From NCBI GenBank assembly GCA_902582845.1, contig CACHTQ010000002.1:93690-157689 (forward strand): DNA of 64,000 nucleotides, given 5' to 3'. Below are positions 42,546 through 51,040 of this stretch, one piece after another. A program made the translations under genes and the position numbers. The stretch's first letter is position 1. Every line of letters starts with the position of its first letter. The notes below the pieces were generated by a model, which saw nothing but the letters and a program-made list of their open reading frames with translations, was not told where the DNA came from and did no database searches. Source of the DNA: an uncultured Pelagibacteraceae bacterium. Lineage in GTDB: Bacteria; Pseudomonadota; Alphaproteobacteria; Pelagibacterales; Pelagibacteraceae.

Positions 42546-42656
42546 TTATAAAAGAAAAATTGCCATTAGAACAAGAACTAAAATTACCGCAACTGTTCCC
42601 CACAAAACAAATTTTGTAAAATTGTTCCAAGTATTTTTATGGCTTTCATTATCCAT
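42546..42656 (-). CDS. aa3-type cytochrome c oxidase subunit IV, bacterial
   Basis: A 36-residue protein: a polar N-terminus (MDNESHKNTWNNFTKF) and one membrane helix (VLWGTVAVILVLVLMAIF). The pattern of an FxKFxxWG turn followed by a single helix is that of the small alphaproteobacterial aa3 oxidase subunit IV family (Pfam COX4_pro_2), whose gene is often found next to pntA. It starts four bases after the rpmJ stop and ends six bases before pntA1. The assignment rests on this short motif and on context. Confidence 0.75.
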   Translation of the reverse strand: MDNESHKNTWNNFTKFVLWGTVAVILVLVLMAIFLL

Positions 42657-42659
42657 AAA

Positions 42660-42785
42660 TTATTTTTGTCTTGCTTTAAACTTTGGGTTAGTCTTGTTAA
42701 TTATATAGATTCTTCCTCTTCTTCTAACTAACTTAGAATTAAGATCTCTTTTTTTTATCGATTTTAATGAGCTTTTAATTTTCAT
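42660..42785 (-). CDS. rpmJ: 50S ribosomal protein L36
   Basis: A 41-residue basic protein starting [18 protein letters not shown] and ending [13 protein letters not shown], the alphaproteobacterial (zinc-free, long) type of L36. The zinc-binding cysteines are absent. The gene lies 11 bases downstream of the 5S rRNA and is followed after three bases by the aa3 subunit IV gene, so it may be transcribed from the 5S promoter. Confidence 0.92.
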   Translation of the reverse strand: MKIKSSLKSIKKRDLNSKLVRRRGRIYIINKTNPKFKARQK

Positions 42786-42796
42786 AAATTTTGTAA

Positions 42797-42912
42797 TGCT
42801 GGCAACGACCTACTCTTCCATATCTTAAGACAAAGTACCATCGGCGCAGAAAGGCTTGACTGCCGAGTTCGAAATGGGATCGGGTATAACACTTTCGCAA
42901 TAGTTACCAGCA
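42797..42912 (-). rRNA. rrf: 5S ribosomal RNA
   Basis: About 116 bases on the minus strand with the invariant 5S elements: CCCGATCCCATTTCGAACTC in loop C/helix III and GAAGAGTAGGTC near the 3' end. Helix I is formed by TGCTGGTAAC (42903-42912) with GTTGCCAGCA (42797-42806), one mismatch. No 23S or 16S sequence is next to it. In SAR11 the 5S gene is known to be separated from 16S-23S by a hypervariable region, which fits the polysaccharide genes beginning 48 bases to the right. Confidence 0.93.
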
Positions 42913-42959
42913 AGCATTAACTACACAGAAAATATGAAAATGTAAATATTAATATTAAT

Positions 42960-43757
42960 TTATTTATTTTTTTTTATCTTAATAAACATAAATAATCCAA
43001 GAAAATTGTTAAATGGATATAAAATAAATTCAATAAATTTGATAATTTTTAAAAATAACTGATTATTAAAAACTGGCTCGTAGCTAAAACCTCCAGAAAG
43101 AACATAGTGGATAGGTTTGAATTTATGTTTCTTGATTAAACTGAAACCCGGAAATTTTTCCTTGAAAATTTTTAAATCTCTTTCAAAAATTATATAAGGT
43201 ATAGCTTGATTAGCGTTTGATAATCTTCCCCCATTTTTCTTTAAATGCCATCCACCATTCTCATCAAAATCCTCATGATGAAAATTCCTATAAATAATTC
43301 TTGAAAACCATGTATTTGCTGGTTCTATTAGTAATATTTGTCCGTCATATTTTAATACTCGATGACATTCTTCCAAAAATTTTTCTGAATTAGTTATATG
43401 GTGTATTACATTTAATAAAATAATCACATCTAAACTTTTATCCCCAAAAGGTAAACGTTCTGCATTAATTGTTAAGTCTACACCTTCTAATTCGATTATT
43501 TCTGAGGTGATCACATTGGGTATAAATTTTTTGATAAATCCTGCGCCACTACCTATTTCAAGAATTTTTAATTGATCATAATTTTCTATTTCTCTCTTAA
43601 AAATTTGATAACAATCTTTGTAAAAACTTTTTAATATTAAGTTTTTATTTAAAATTTCTTTATTTGTCTCATTTGTGGCGGGAGAGTCTAATTCATCATG
43701 ATTTTTCTTTTTTGAAAATACAAATTTTTTTATAAAATTTAAAGCTGACCTTAACAT
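42960..43757 (-). CDS. class I SAM-dependent methyltransferase
   Basis: A 265-residue methyltransferase with motif I KILEIGSGAGFIKKFIPN near residue 64 and LDVIILLNVIHHITNSEKF near residue 108, a Methyltransf_11-type fold. The N-terminal 45 residues are basic; the C-terminus is hydrophobic (about 245-262), perhaps membrane-associated. The substrate is unknown; as the first gene of the island it may act on a surface sugar or lipid. It is transcribed towards the 5S gene. Confidence 0.75.
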   Translation of the reverse strand: MLRSALNFIKKFVFSKKKNHDELDSPATNETNKEILNKNLILKSFYKDCYQIFKREIENYDQLKILEIGSGAGFIKKFIPNVITSEIIELEGVDLTINAERLPFGDKSLDVIILLNVIHHITNSEKFLEECHRVLKYDGQILLIEPANTWFSRIIYRNFHHEDFDENGGWHLKKNGGRLSNANQAIPYIIFERDLKIFKEKFPGFSLIKKHKFKPIHYVLSGGFSYEPVFNNQLFLKIIKFIEFILYPFNNFLGLFMFIKIKKNK

Positions 43758-43795
43758 CTAATTATAATATATTATAAATTCTGTAAAAAAAATAT

Positions 43796-44491
43796 ATGTT
43801 TATATCTATCATTGGACCTAAAGGATTAATTGGCAAACAACTTGTAAAAAATTTTAATAAAAAAGGAATTAAAATTTTAAAAGTAGGTAAAAATTTTAGA
43901 TTTAGTAAAATAGAGAAAAAATATAAAATAATAATACATGCAGCTAATTCAGGAAAAAAATTTGAGGCAAAAAAAAATCCAAAATTAGATTATGAAAATT
44001 CAGTTAAGCTTACAAATAAGATAGCTAAAACATTTAAAGATAGGAAAGTAATATTAATTAGTACAATTTCATGTAGAACTGAAAATAATATATATTCAAA
44101 AAATAGGAAATTATGTGAAAAAATAATCTTAAAATCTTCAAAAAAAAATATTATTTTTAGACTACCTTTAATTTTAAATACTAAATTCCAAAGAGGAATT
44201 TTATATGATCTATTAAAAAATAAAAAAATCTATTCAAACAGAAATTCAATTGTTAATCCTGTCACGATTGATCAAATTTGTTACTATATTTTCAAAAATT
44301 TAAATTCAAAAAAAAAAATTCACGAAATTGGAAGTTATGAGAATATAAAATTATTTGAATTAGCTAAAATCATAAATTCAAAAAGCAAGTTTATAAAGCG
44401 TGAAACTAACTTGCTTGCTAAGCCATCTTTAAAAATATTTTCTTTAAAAAATATAATTAATGAACTTATCAATCACAAAAAAAACGGTTAA
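43796..44491 (+). CDS. NAD-dependent epimerase/dehydratase family protein, short
   Basis: A 231-residue extended-SDR-like protein with the nucleotide-binding start MFISIIGPKGLIGKQLVK, a GxxGxxG variant, and VILISTISCR at the active-site region. The usual YxxxK may be represented by YSKNRKLCEK near residue 100. It is shorter than typical sugar epimerases (about 310), lacking part of the C-terminal substrate domain. It converges on the nucleotide-sugar dehydrogenase gene and shares its TTAA stop with it. Confidence 0.65.
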   Translation: MFISIIGPKGLIGKQLVKNFNKKGIKILKVGKNFRFSKIEKKYKIIIHAANSGKKFEAKKNPKLDYENSVKLTNKIAKTFKDRKVILISTISCRTENNIYSKNRKLCEKIILKSSKKNIIFRLPLILNTKFQRGILYDLLKNKKIYSNRNSIVNPVTIDQICYYIFKNLNSKKKIHEIGSYENIKLFELAKIINSKSKFIKRETNLLAKPSLKIFSLKNIINELINHKKNG

Positions 44492-45771
44492 ATTCCGACC
44501 CCTTTGTATGAAATCTTATCCGTATTTATGTTTTTTATATTAAAATTATTCCATATATCATAAATAACAGAATTTTTTTTCATTTTATTAGATATTTTAT
44601 TGATATTTAAATTTTTAATATATTTATTGTTACCGTGCACTATACATAAATCAAATTTAATAAAACAGTCATCAACTCTTTTTAGTGGTAAGCAATTCAA
44701 CTTTTTTATCTCATTATTATCAACAAATTTATCATAAACATAAATTTTTATTTTAGGAAATTTTTTTTTTACCCTGTTTATAATGGTAATGGCAGTAGAG
44801 TTTCTGGTATCATTAGTATCTGGTTTTCCTTTAAATGTTATACCTAGTAAAGAAATTTTGCTAATACTGTTCTTCTTTAATTGTATTTCTCTTAATATTT
44901 TTTTTATAAATAAATTAACAAAACTTTCATTGGTATCTCTTGAGTAAATTCTAGTTTTAAAATTATTTTTTTTAATACTATTCATTAAAATGTATGGATC
45001 TTTGCTTAGACAAGGTCCACCCACTGGTCCTGGAAAAGGTATATTATTTCTTTTAAATTCATAATTAGCTTTCTGAATTAAATTTTTAGCATTTATTCCT
45101 AATTTATCACAAATAATTGATATTTCGTTTGCAAAAGCAAATTTTGTGTCTCTGTGATAATTATCCATTAATTTTACAAATTCAGGTTCTTTAAAAGAAT
45201 TAAAATTAATAATTTTTTTCGTTAATTTTGAAAAAAATAAGTTAGCTTTAAGTTTAGAAATTTTATCTTTGGTACCTATCAGCTGAGGAAGCTTCATTAT
45301 TTCTTTAACTGCATTACCTTCTATTGTTCGCTCAGGGCAATAAGCAAAAGAACAAAAATTTTTTTTAAAAAATTTTTTTTTGATTAATTCCATCGTTCCA
45401 ACTTTTACTGATGACCTAACAATCAATAAAGAGTTTCTATTCAAGTTTTTTTTTATCTGTTTTATTGATTTAAACAAGATTGAATTGTTTATTTCTTTGC
45501 TTTGATTTAAAGGTGTACCAACACAAATAATAACAAAATCAAATTTCTCTTTATCTTTGAGTTTTGTTATAAAATTTAATCTATTTGAGTTTTTTAGTCT
45601 AAAATATTTTTTAAGGTTTATTTCATAAGTGGGATAAGAGTATTTTTTAAAATTATTGATCAAAATTTTTGATTTATCTAAACCTACAATGTAAGAATTT
45701 TTAAATTTAGATTGTATAGCCGCAAATAAAGTTGTACCAACATATCCTAAGCCAACTATAAGTATTTTCAT
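44488..45771 (-). CDS. nucleotide-sugar 6-dehydrogenase (UDP-glucose/UDP-ManNAc dehydrogenase family)
   Basis: This enzyme would oxidise a UDP- or GDP-hexose to the uronic acid in two steps. The NAD site is KILIVGLGYVGTTLFAAI, the middle domain has AYCPERTIEGNAVKEI, and the catalytic cysteine is in GPVGGPCLSKDPYIL near residue 262. PERTxEG and the 427-residue length resemble WecC-type UDP-N-acetylmannosamine dehydrogenases, but related substrates are possible. It would supply uronic sugars to the island's glycosyltransferases. Confidence 0.8.
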   Translation of the reverse strand: MKILIVGLGYVGTTLFAAIQSKFKNSYIVGLDKSKILINNFKKYSYPTYEINLKKYFRLKNSNRLNFITKLKDKEKFDFVIICVGTPLNQSKEINNSILFKSIKQIKKNLNRNSLLIVRSSVKVGTMELIKKKFFKKNFCSFAYCPERTIEGNAVKEIMKLPQLIGTKDKISKLKANLFFSKLTKKIINFNSFKEPEFVKLMDNYHRDTKFAFANEISIICDKLGINAKNLIQKANYEFKRNNIPFPGPVGGPCLSKDPYILMNSIKKNNFKTRIYSRDTNESFVNLFIKKILREIQLKKNSISKISLLGITFKGKPDTNDTRNSTAITIINRVKKKFPKIKIYVYDKFVDNNEIKKLNCLPLKRVDDCFIKFDLCIVHGNNKYIKNLNINKISNKMKKNSVIYDIWNNFNIKNINTDKISYKGVGI

Positions 45772-45807
45772 AAAGTTAAAAAAAACTTATTTGTAATATA
45801 CTATTAT

Positions 45808-46572
45808 ATGAAAAAAAAATACAAAATTTACGAACTTTCAAAAAAAAAATACGAGTCGTACCTTGTAATAAATGTTTATAATGAGGGTAGTTTATTACAC
45901 AAGTTTTTAAAAAAAATACCTTTAAAAAGAAATTTTGGGGTTATTGTTTCTGACAGCCCAAGCACTGACGGTTCGACAGAAAAAGATAAATTAAAAAAAC
46001 TTGGAGTTGATATATTATTAAGAATGAATGTGAGGAGTGATCATTCTATAACTTTAATGAATACAATGAGTTATTTGGTTAAATTTAAGAATTTAAAAGG
46101 TATAGTTATTAGTGATGGTAATGGTAAGGATCACCCAAAATTTGTAAGTAAATTTTTAGAGAAGATTGACCAAGGATATCATTTTGTTCAAGGATCAAGA
46201 TATTTGAAAAAAAATATGGAAAGAAATACTCCTATATTAAGAAAATTATTGATTAAAATAGTTCATGCACCCTTAACATCATTATCGTGTAGATACAGAT
46301 TTACTGATACAACAAATGGCTTTAGATCTTTTAGTTATAAGTTTTTAAAATTAAATTATGTTAAATTAAAAAGACAAAAGTTAGTTTACTATGAGTTTTA
46401 TTTCTATATATGCTTTCTTGCTTCAAGGTCAGGTTTTAAGGTATGTGAAATACCAGTAACAAGATTTTATTCTAAAAATAAAGTAAACACTAAAATCCAA
46501 ACATTTTACCAATATTGGCAGATGTTAAAACCTCCTTTATTTCAATTTCTAGGTTTAAAATATAAGTTATAA
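45808..46572 (+). CDS. family 2 glycosyltransferase
   Basis: A 254-residue GT-A-fold enzyme: YLVINVYNEGSLLHKFLKKI at the start, the donor-binding GVIVSDSPSTDGST, and a DGNGKDHPKF stretch in the DxD position. The later part, RFTDTTNGFRSFSYKFL, resembles dolichyl/polyprenyl-phosphate sugar synthases (DPM1-like), so the acceptor may be a polyprenyl phosphate. It lacks membrane helices. It is one of four plus-strand genes in the island. Confidence 0.78.
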   Translation: MKKKYKIYELSKKKYESYLVINVYNEGSLLHKFLKKIPLKRNFGVIVSDSPSTDGSTEKDKLKKLGVDILLRMNVRSDHSITLMNTMSYLVKFKNLKGIVISDGNGKDHPKFVSKFLEKIDQGYHFVQGSRYLKKNMERNTPILRKLLIKIVHAPLTSLSCRYRFTDTTNGFRSFSYKFLKLNYVKLKRQKLVYYEFYFYICFLASRSGFKVCEIPVTRFYSKNKVNTKIQTFYQYWQMLKPPLFQFLGLKYKL

Positions 46573-46582
46573 AACAAATAAA

Positions 46583-46960
46583 TTATATTAATTTTTTTTG
46601 AACCCTGAAAGTATCTTTTTCGTAATCCTTTCCACCTCTTAATCCTTTACTTAATACAAGCATTTCGGTCTTTTCTATAAATTTATAAGCGTGAATTTCA
46701 TTTGGTTTGGTTATTAGATAATCAAATTTTTTTAATTTTATTTTTTTAATTTTTTTTTGTTTTAACTTTTTTGAAAAGTAAAAACATGAGCCATTTAAAA
46801 TAAAAGAAATTTGTGTTGTTTTTTTATGGTAATGGTTAGCCCTTACAGAATTTTTATTAGAGGAAATTAATGTACTATGGTTAAAATCCTCTTTATAAGA
46901 AATATCTAGAATATATCCTCTTTTATCTTTAAAATTTATTTTTCTAGTTAATTTTTTCAT
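46583..46960 (-). CDS. cupin-fold sugar isomerase/epimerase-like protein
   Basis: A 125-residue single cupin domain with RANHYHKKTTQISFILNGSC (metal or substrate histidines near residues 42-46) and a late EIHAYKF histidine. It resembles WxcM-like or FdtA-type 3,4-ketoisomerases and RmlC-related proteins that act on nucleotide-linked sugars. It overlaps the upstream epimerase gene by 17 bases, so the two probably modify the same sugar. The exact reaction cannot be inferred. Confidence 0.65.
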   Translation of the reverse strand: MKKLTRKINFKDKRGYILDISYKEDFNHSTLISSNKNSVRANHYHKKTTQISFILNGSCFYFSKKLKQKKIKKIKLKKFDYLITKPNEIHAYKFIEKTEMLVLSKGLRGGKDYEKDTFRVQKKLI

Positions 46961-47894
46961 TTTCTATGAATTTTTTAATACCATTATAAATATTATATTT
47001 TTTTTTGTATCCAAATTTTTTTATTTTTGTGATATCTGGTACTCTTTTTTTGGGACCACCTAAATGACCATTCTTACCAGAAATACTTATTTTAATATTA
47101 AGTATTCTTGCAAAAATAGAAATTAATTTACGTATGTTAATAGGTTCATTATTTCCAATATTATAAATATTCCTATTTTTACCTTTTCTGAAAACTTTAT
47201 AAAAACCATTTAAAAAATCTTCAATATAAATGAACGATCTTATTTCATTTCCGGAACCAATTATTTTTAATTTAATATTTTTTTTTAATTTTTTTAAAGA
47301 TATTTTTTTATAAAGTTCTGGGATCACATGCCCAAAACCCATATCGGCACCATAAACATTATGTGGTCTAATTATAACTACACTTTTTATTCTTTTCTCC
47401 AATGCATAATTTAAACCAACAAGTTCAGATAAAATTTTTCCACCAGCATATGAAAATCTTGGATTAGTTATATCGGGTATCTTAATTTCAATTTTTTCAT
47501 TAGTAGGTATAATTTTACTCTCATTATAAACCTCTGAACTTGAGAATATGAAAAGTTTTTTTACTTTAAATTCTTCACACAATTTACATACATTTAAGAT
47601 GCCAAATGAAGAAGCTTCTAAAACCTTCACAGGAAAATCATAAAAATTCTTTGTTCCATTAATAGCAGCTAAGTGAAATACATATTTAATTTTTTTTTTA
47701 AAGGCTTTTCTTAAATTTTTAATTTTTGCAACATCTCCTTTGATAAACTTGTAGTTTGGTGATGTAAAATTTTTGATTGGATTAATGTCATAATTAATAA
47801 CAAAAAAATTTCTTTTTATGAAAAATTTTGTTATATATTTCCCAATGAATCCACTTCCTCCTGTTATGAGTATAATATCAGTATCAGACTTCAT
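46944..47894 (-). CDS. NAD-dependent nucleotide-sugar epimerase/dehydratase
   Basis: A 316-residue extended SDR with IILITGGSGFIGKYITKFF, FHLAAINGTKNFYDFPVKVL, the catalytic FSSSEVYNES and YAGGKILSELVGLNYA (Tyr-x-x-x-Lys), and RPHNVYGADMGFGHVIPELY. This is the pattern of dTDP/UDP-sugar 4,6-dehydratases or 4-epimerases. It forms a pair with the cupin gene and diverges from the C-methyltransferase gene with only three bases between the two ATGs. Confidence 0.82.
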   Translation of the reverse strand: MKSDTDIILITGGSGFIGKYITKFFIKRNFFVINYDINPIKNFTSPNYKFIKGDVAKIKNLRKAFKKKIKYVFHLAAINGTKNFYDFPVKVLEASSFGILNVCKLCEEFKVKKLFIFSSSEVYNESKIIPTNEKIEIKIPDITNPRFSYAGGKILSELVGLNYALEKRIKSVVIIRPHNVYGADMGFGHVIPELYKKISLKKLKKNIKLKIIGSGNEIRSFIYIEDFLNGFYKVFRKGKNRNIYNIGNNEPINIRKLISIFARILNIKISISGKNGHLGGPKKRVPDITKIKKFGYKKKYNIYNGIKKFIENEKIN

Positions 47895-47897
47895 AAG

Positions 47898-49127
47898 ATG
47901 TTAATATTACAAAAAAAAAATAAAAGCAAATATGAGAATTTTTCAAAGTGTAATGTTTGTAATTCAAAAAAGATCAAAAAAATTTTTAATTTAGGAAAAC
48001 ATACTCCAGCAGACACATTCCTAAGTAATAAAGATATTAATTTACCAATTGATGAGGTTGATTTAAGTTGCTACTTTTGTGATAATTGTCTTAATATACA
48101 ACTCAAAAAAACTATCAATCAAAATACTAAATATAATTTAACTGATTATTCATACTCATCTTCAAATTCAAAAAAATCTAAAATTTATTTAACAAAATAT
48201 TTTCAAATAATAACAAAGAATTTAAAAAAAAAACAAAAAAAAGTTTTAGAGATAGGAGCAAATGATGGATTTTTAATTAAAAAATTTAAGCAAAAAAATA
48301 ACATGCTTTTTAGTTGTGAGGCATCAAAATATTGGTCAAATTTTTTAAAAAAAATTGGAATTAAAAATATAAATAAAATATTTGAGAAAATTCCAAACTC
48401 ATTTAAAACTAAACATCAAAATTCATTTGATATAATTATTGCAAACAATGTCTTTAATCATTCACACAATGTTAGAAAATTTTTTTTCAATCTTTATAAA
48501 CTGATAAATGAAGATGGTTTAATTTTTATTGAAGTTCCATATTCAAATTGGATGATACAAAAAAAAAAATTTGAATTAATTTATTTAGAACATGTAAATT
48601 ATTTTAATTTAAATACTTTTAAAAAATTATGTGATGATAACAAACTTCATATAAAAAATTTTTATTTTACTAATTACCATGGTAAAATGTTAAGGATTAT
48701 AATCTCTAAAAAGAAAAATAAATTCAATTACAAAAAAATTTTATCTCAGGAAAGAAAGTATTATAGTAACAAAAATCTTTTTAAACATTTTCAAATTAGT
48801 CTAAATAATAGAAAATCCAAGTTTATAAAAAGACTCAAAAAATTAAAAAAACTTAATAAAAAGATAATCGCAATTGGTGCCAGTGCAAAGACTAGTTCGG
48901 TCTTAAACTTTTTTGATCTTGATAATAAAGATATTCTATTTGTTACAGATAATTCAAAGTACAAAATTGGTAAATTTTTCCCTAATAAAAAAATTCCTAT
49001 TAAAAAAGACGAGGATCTTGCAAATATTAAAGGAGCAAATATTTTCTTTTCCACATGGAATATTTCTGATTTTGTTAAAAAAAAAATTTTTAATATCAAT
49101 AAATCAATTAAAATTATCAAATATTGA
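47898..49127 (+). CDS. sugar C-methyltransferase (zinc-binding N-domain, NovU/TylCIII type)
   Basis: A 409-residue three-domain protein. The N-terminus has paired cysteines (CNVCNSKK near residue 19 and CYFCDNC near residue 58) that bind zinc in this family, then the SAM domain VLEIGANDGFLIKKFKQK near residue 116, and a C-terminal Rossmann-like domain IIAIGASAKTSSVLNFFDL. Family members C-methylate keto-sugars bound to nucleotides, giving branched deoxysugars. With the adjacent epimerase and cupin genes it suggests synthesis of such a sugar. Confidence 0.82.
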   Translation: MLILQKKNKSKYENFSKCNVCNSKKIKKIFNLGKHTPADTFLSNKDINLPIDEVDLSCYFCDNCLNIQLKKTINQNTKYNLTDYSYSSSNSKKSKIYLTKYFQIITKNLKKKQKKVLEIGANDGFLIKKFKQKNNMLFSCEASKYWSNFLKKIGIKNINKIFEKIPNSFKTKHQNSFDIIIANNVFNHSHNVRKFFFNLYKLINEDGLIFIEVPYSNWMIQKKKFELIYLEHVNYFNLNTFKKLCDDNKLHIKNFYFTNYHGKMLRIIISKKKNKFNYKKILSQERKYYSNKNLFKHFQISLNNRKSKFIKRLKKLKKLNKKIIAIGASAKTSSVLNFFDLDNKDILFVTDNSKYKIGKFFPNKKIPIKKDEDLANIKGANIFFSTWNISDFVKKKIFNINKSIKIIKY

Positions 49128-49181
49128 TTTTTAAACTTACCAAATAAAATTTATAAATTATTTTAAAAAGTTATTTAAATA

Positions 49182-50207
49182 TTAAACCTTAAGTTTATAT
49201 TTATAAGCGAAAAGTTTAAAATATACCGCACAATAAACAAATAAATTCAGAATAAGTAAAATAATTTGATGTTGAGTATTTGAAATGTTTTGTATTCCAA
49301 TACCAAAAATAATTAAGTTGTATAATAAGATTATCAACGATCCATAATTATTAGCAAAAAGATTATTTACTTTATATTTCTTTTTTAAATAAAAATATAT
49401 CAGTTGATGTAAATGATTGTTATCAGGTTTTATTGGAGATTTTTTTAATTGAAATTTTCTTATTATGGAAAATAAATTTTCAAAACATGGATACCATAAA
49501 AGTAATATGACAAAAAAAGGTGAAAATATTTGATATTCAGAATAAATTTTGATTAATAAGTACCCGTAAAAAAAACCTAAAATATAAGCGCCTGTATCTC
49601 CCATAAAAGACTTCTTTGAAAGGTTAAATAAAAATAAGATGAATAATACTAATGAAAAAAATAATAAGTCATTAACTTCAATATCTAAAAAATTAAAAAA
49701 GTTTAACTTAATAAATATTAAAGAAATTAATAAATAATAACCTACTAATAGACCATTAAGTCCATCGATAAAATTTGATCCATTAATTAAAATTAAAAGA
49801 CAAAACGTGGAAAATATATAACTTATTAAAATATTAGAAATTAACACATCAATTATGTAAATTCTCGTAGAAGAAATTCTTAAATCAAGCAGGTAAACAA
49901 TTACAAATAATAATATTGCTTGAATTAAAAATCTTATTTTGGGTGAAGCTATTATTTTTAAATCAGTAGCCAAGCCTAATAAAAACAAAATAGAAAAAAA
50001 ATAAATAATAGATTCAACTTCAATATAATAGAAATATAATATTGAAAAAAAAATGAGTATACCACCAGTCAATGGTACAGTTGTTAAACCAGCAAACTTT
50101 TGATGAGCTGATCCACTATAATTGAGCAAAATTTTTTTTTTAATCAAAAAATTATTTAATAAAATAAATAATAAGAGGCCAATTATGATAATTATCAATT
50201 TTTCCAT
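49182..50207 (-). CDS. WecA/MraY-type polyprenyl-phosphate glycosyl-1-phosphate transferase
   Basis: A 341-residue integral membrane protein with about ten hydrophobic segments. Signature stretches are INGSNFIDGLNGLLVGYYLL (the DGLNGL motif), SFMGDTGAYILGFFYGYLL (the MGDTG motif) and a cytoplasmic NNHLHQLIYFYLKKK loop. Such enzymes load the first sugar phosphate onto undecaprenyl phosphate, so this gene may start synthesis of the island's glycan. The stop of the GT2 gene interlocks with its start. The 54-base spacer to its left holds nothing recognisable. Confidence 0.85.
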   Translation of the reverse strand: MEKLIIIIIGLLLFILLNNFLIKKKILLNYSGSAHQKFAGLTTVPLTGGILIFFSILYFYYIEVESIIYFFSILFLLGLATDLKIIASPKIRFLIQAILLFVIVYLLDLRISSTRIYIIDVLISNILISYIFSTFCLLILINGSNFIDGLNGLLVGYYLLISLIFIKLNFFNFLDIEVNDLLFFSLVLFILFLFNLSKKSFMGDTGAYILGFFYGYLLIKIYSEYQIFSPFFVILLLWYPCFENLFSIIRKFQLKKSPIKPDNNHLHQLIYFYLKKKYKVNNLFANNYGSLIILLYNLIIFGIGIQNISNTQHQIILLILNLFVYCAVYFKLFAYKYKLKV

Positions 50208-50947
50208 TATTTTAATAAAGAATTAAAACTTAATAAAAATAAAAAAAATAAAGATTTGAATAAATTAAATTTCATAAATTTGTTATAAACACAGTAGCCA
50301 TCTTTTATCTTTTGTATAACAGAGGATGATAAAGAATTATCAAGTTTTCTCCAGCGCATTAAATTTTTCTGTAGACCACCTATTTTAATATTTTTTTTTA
50401 ATATACTTAACCATAATACAAAATCTTCTTTTGTTTTTAGATTTGCAAATAAACATTCTTTTTTTAAAATTTCCTTTTTTACAATCACTGATGAAAGGCC
50501 AATGTCACAGGATTTTAAAAGATCATTTACATTACTAAAAGTTCTGGCAGTTTTAAAGTTTATGATATTATTTTCTTTATCGATAGTTTCATAATTTGTA
50601 TGACTTATTGATAAATTTTTTTTTTTCATAAATTTAATCTGTAATTCTAATTTATTTTTTTTCCAAATGTCATCAGCATCAATAAAGCTAACATATTTAC
50701 CTTTGCATCTTTTAATTCCATTATTTCTTGAAATTCCAGCACCCAAAGAGCGTTTGTTAATCATAAGAGATATTCTTTTATCTAATTTAACTAATTTTTT
50801 TATGTAATCTAAATCCTCTTTTTCTTGATCATCATAAACAATAATAACCTCTAAATTTTTATAAGTTTGTTTCAAAACTGAGTTAAGAGTATCTCTAATA
50901 TATTCTCTTTTTCTGAAATAAGGTATAATTATTGAAACAAGGTCCAT
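50207..50947 (-). CDS. family 2 glycosyltransferase
   Basis: A GT-A enzyme beginning MDLVSIIIPYFRKREYIRDT, with IIVYDDQEKE and the DxD-type SFIDADDIWKKNKLE near residue 88. I chose ATG 50945-50947, where the GT2 fold starts; an ATG at 50980 would add 11 residues unlike the family. The C-terminus ends in a hydrophobic stretch (LFKSLFFLFLLSF). It is co-directional and overlaps by one base with the WecA-like gene. The donor sugar is unknown. Confidence 0.8.
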   Translation of the reverse strand: MDLVSIIIPYFRKREYIRDTLNSVLKQTYKNLEVIIVYDDQEKEDLDYIKKLVKLDKRISLMINKRSLGAGISRNNGIKRCKGKYVSFIDADDIWKKNKLELQIKFMKKKNLSISHTNYETIDKENNIINFKTARTFSNVNDLLKSCDIGLSSVIVKKEILKKECLFANLKTKEDFVLWLSILKKNIKIGGLQKNLMRWRKLDNSLSSSVIQKIKDGYCVYNKFMKFNLFKSLFFLFLLSFNSLLK

Positions 50948-51040
50948 TGCATTATTAATTTTAGAATGTATTTTAAACAACTAAAATATATCTAATTATA
51001 TTTCTAATTTAAATATTTTTGTTTAAATAATTATATTTTA

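Noticed and set aside
42918..42946. TTTACA with TAGTTA, 17 bases apart, as a promoter of the 5S gene on the minus strand
   Set aside because: The position would suit, but the -10 hexamer matches the consensus at only two positions; AT-rich sequence gives such hits by chance.
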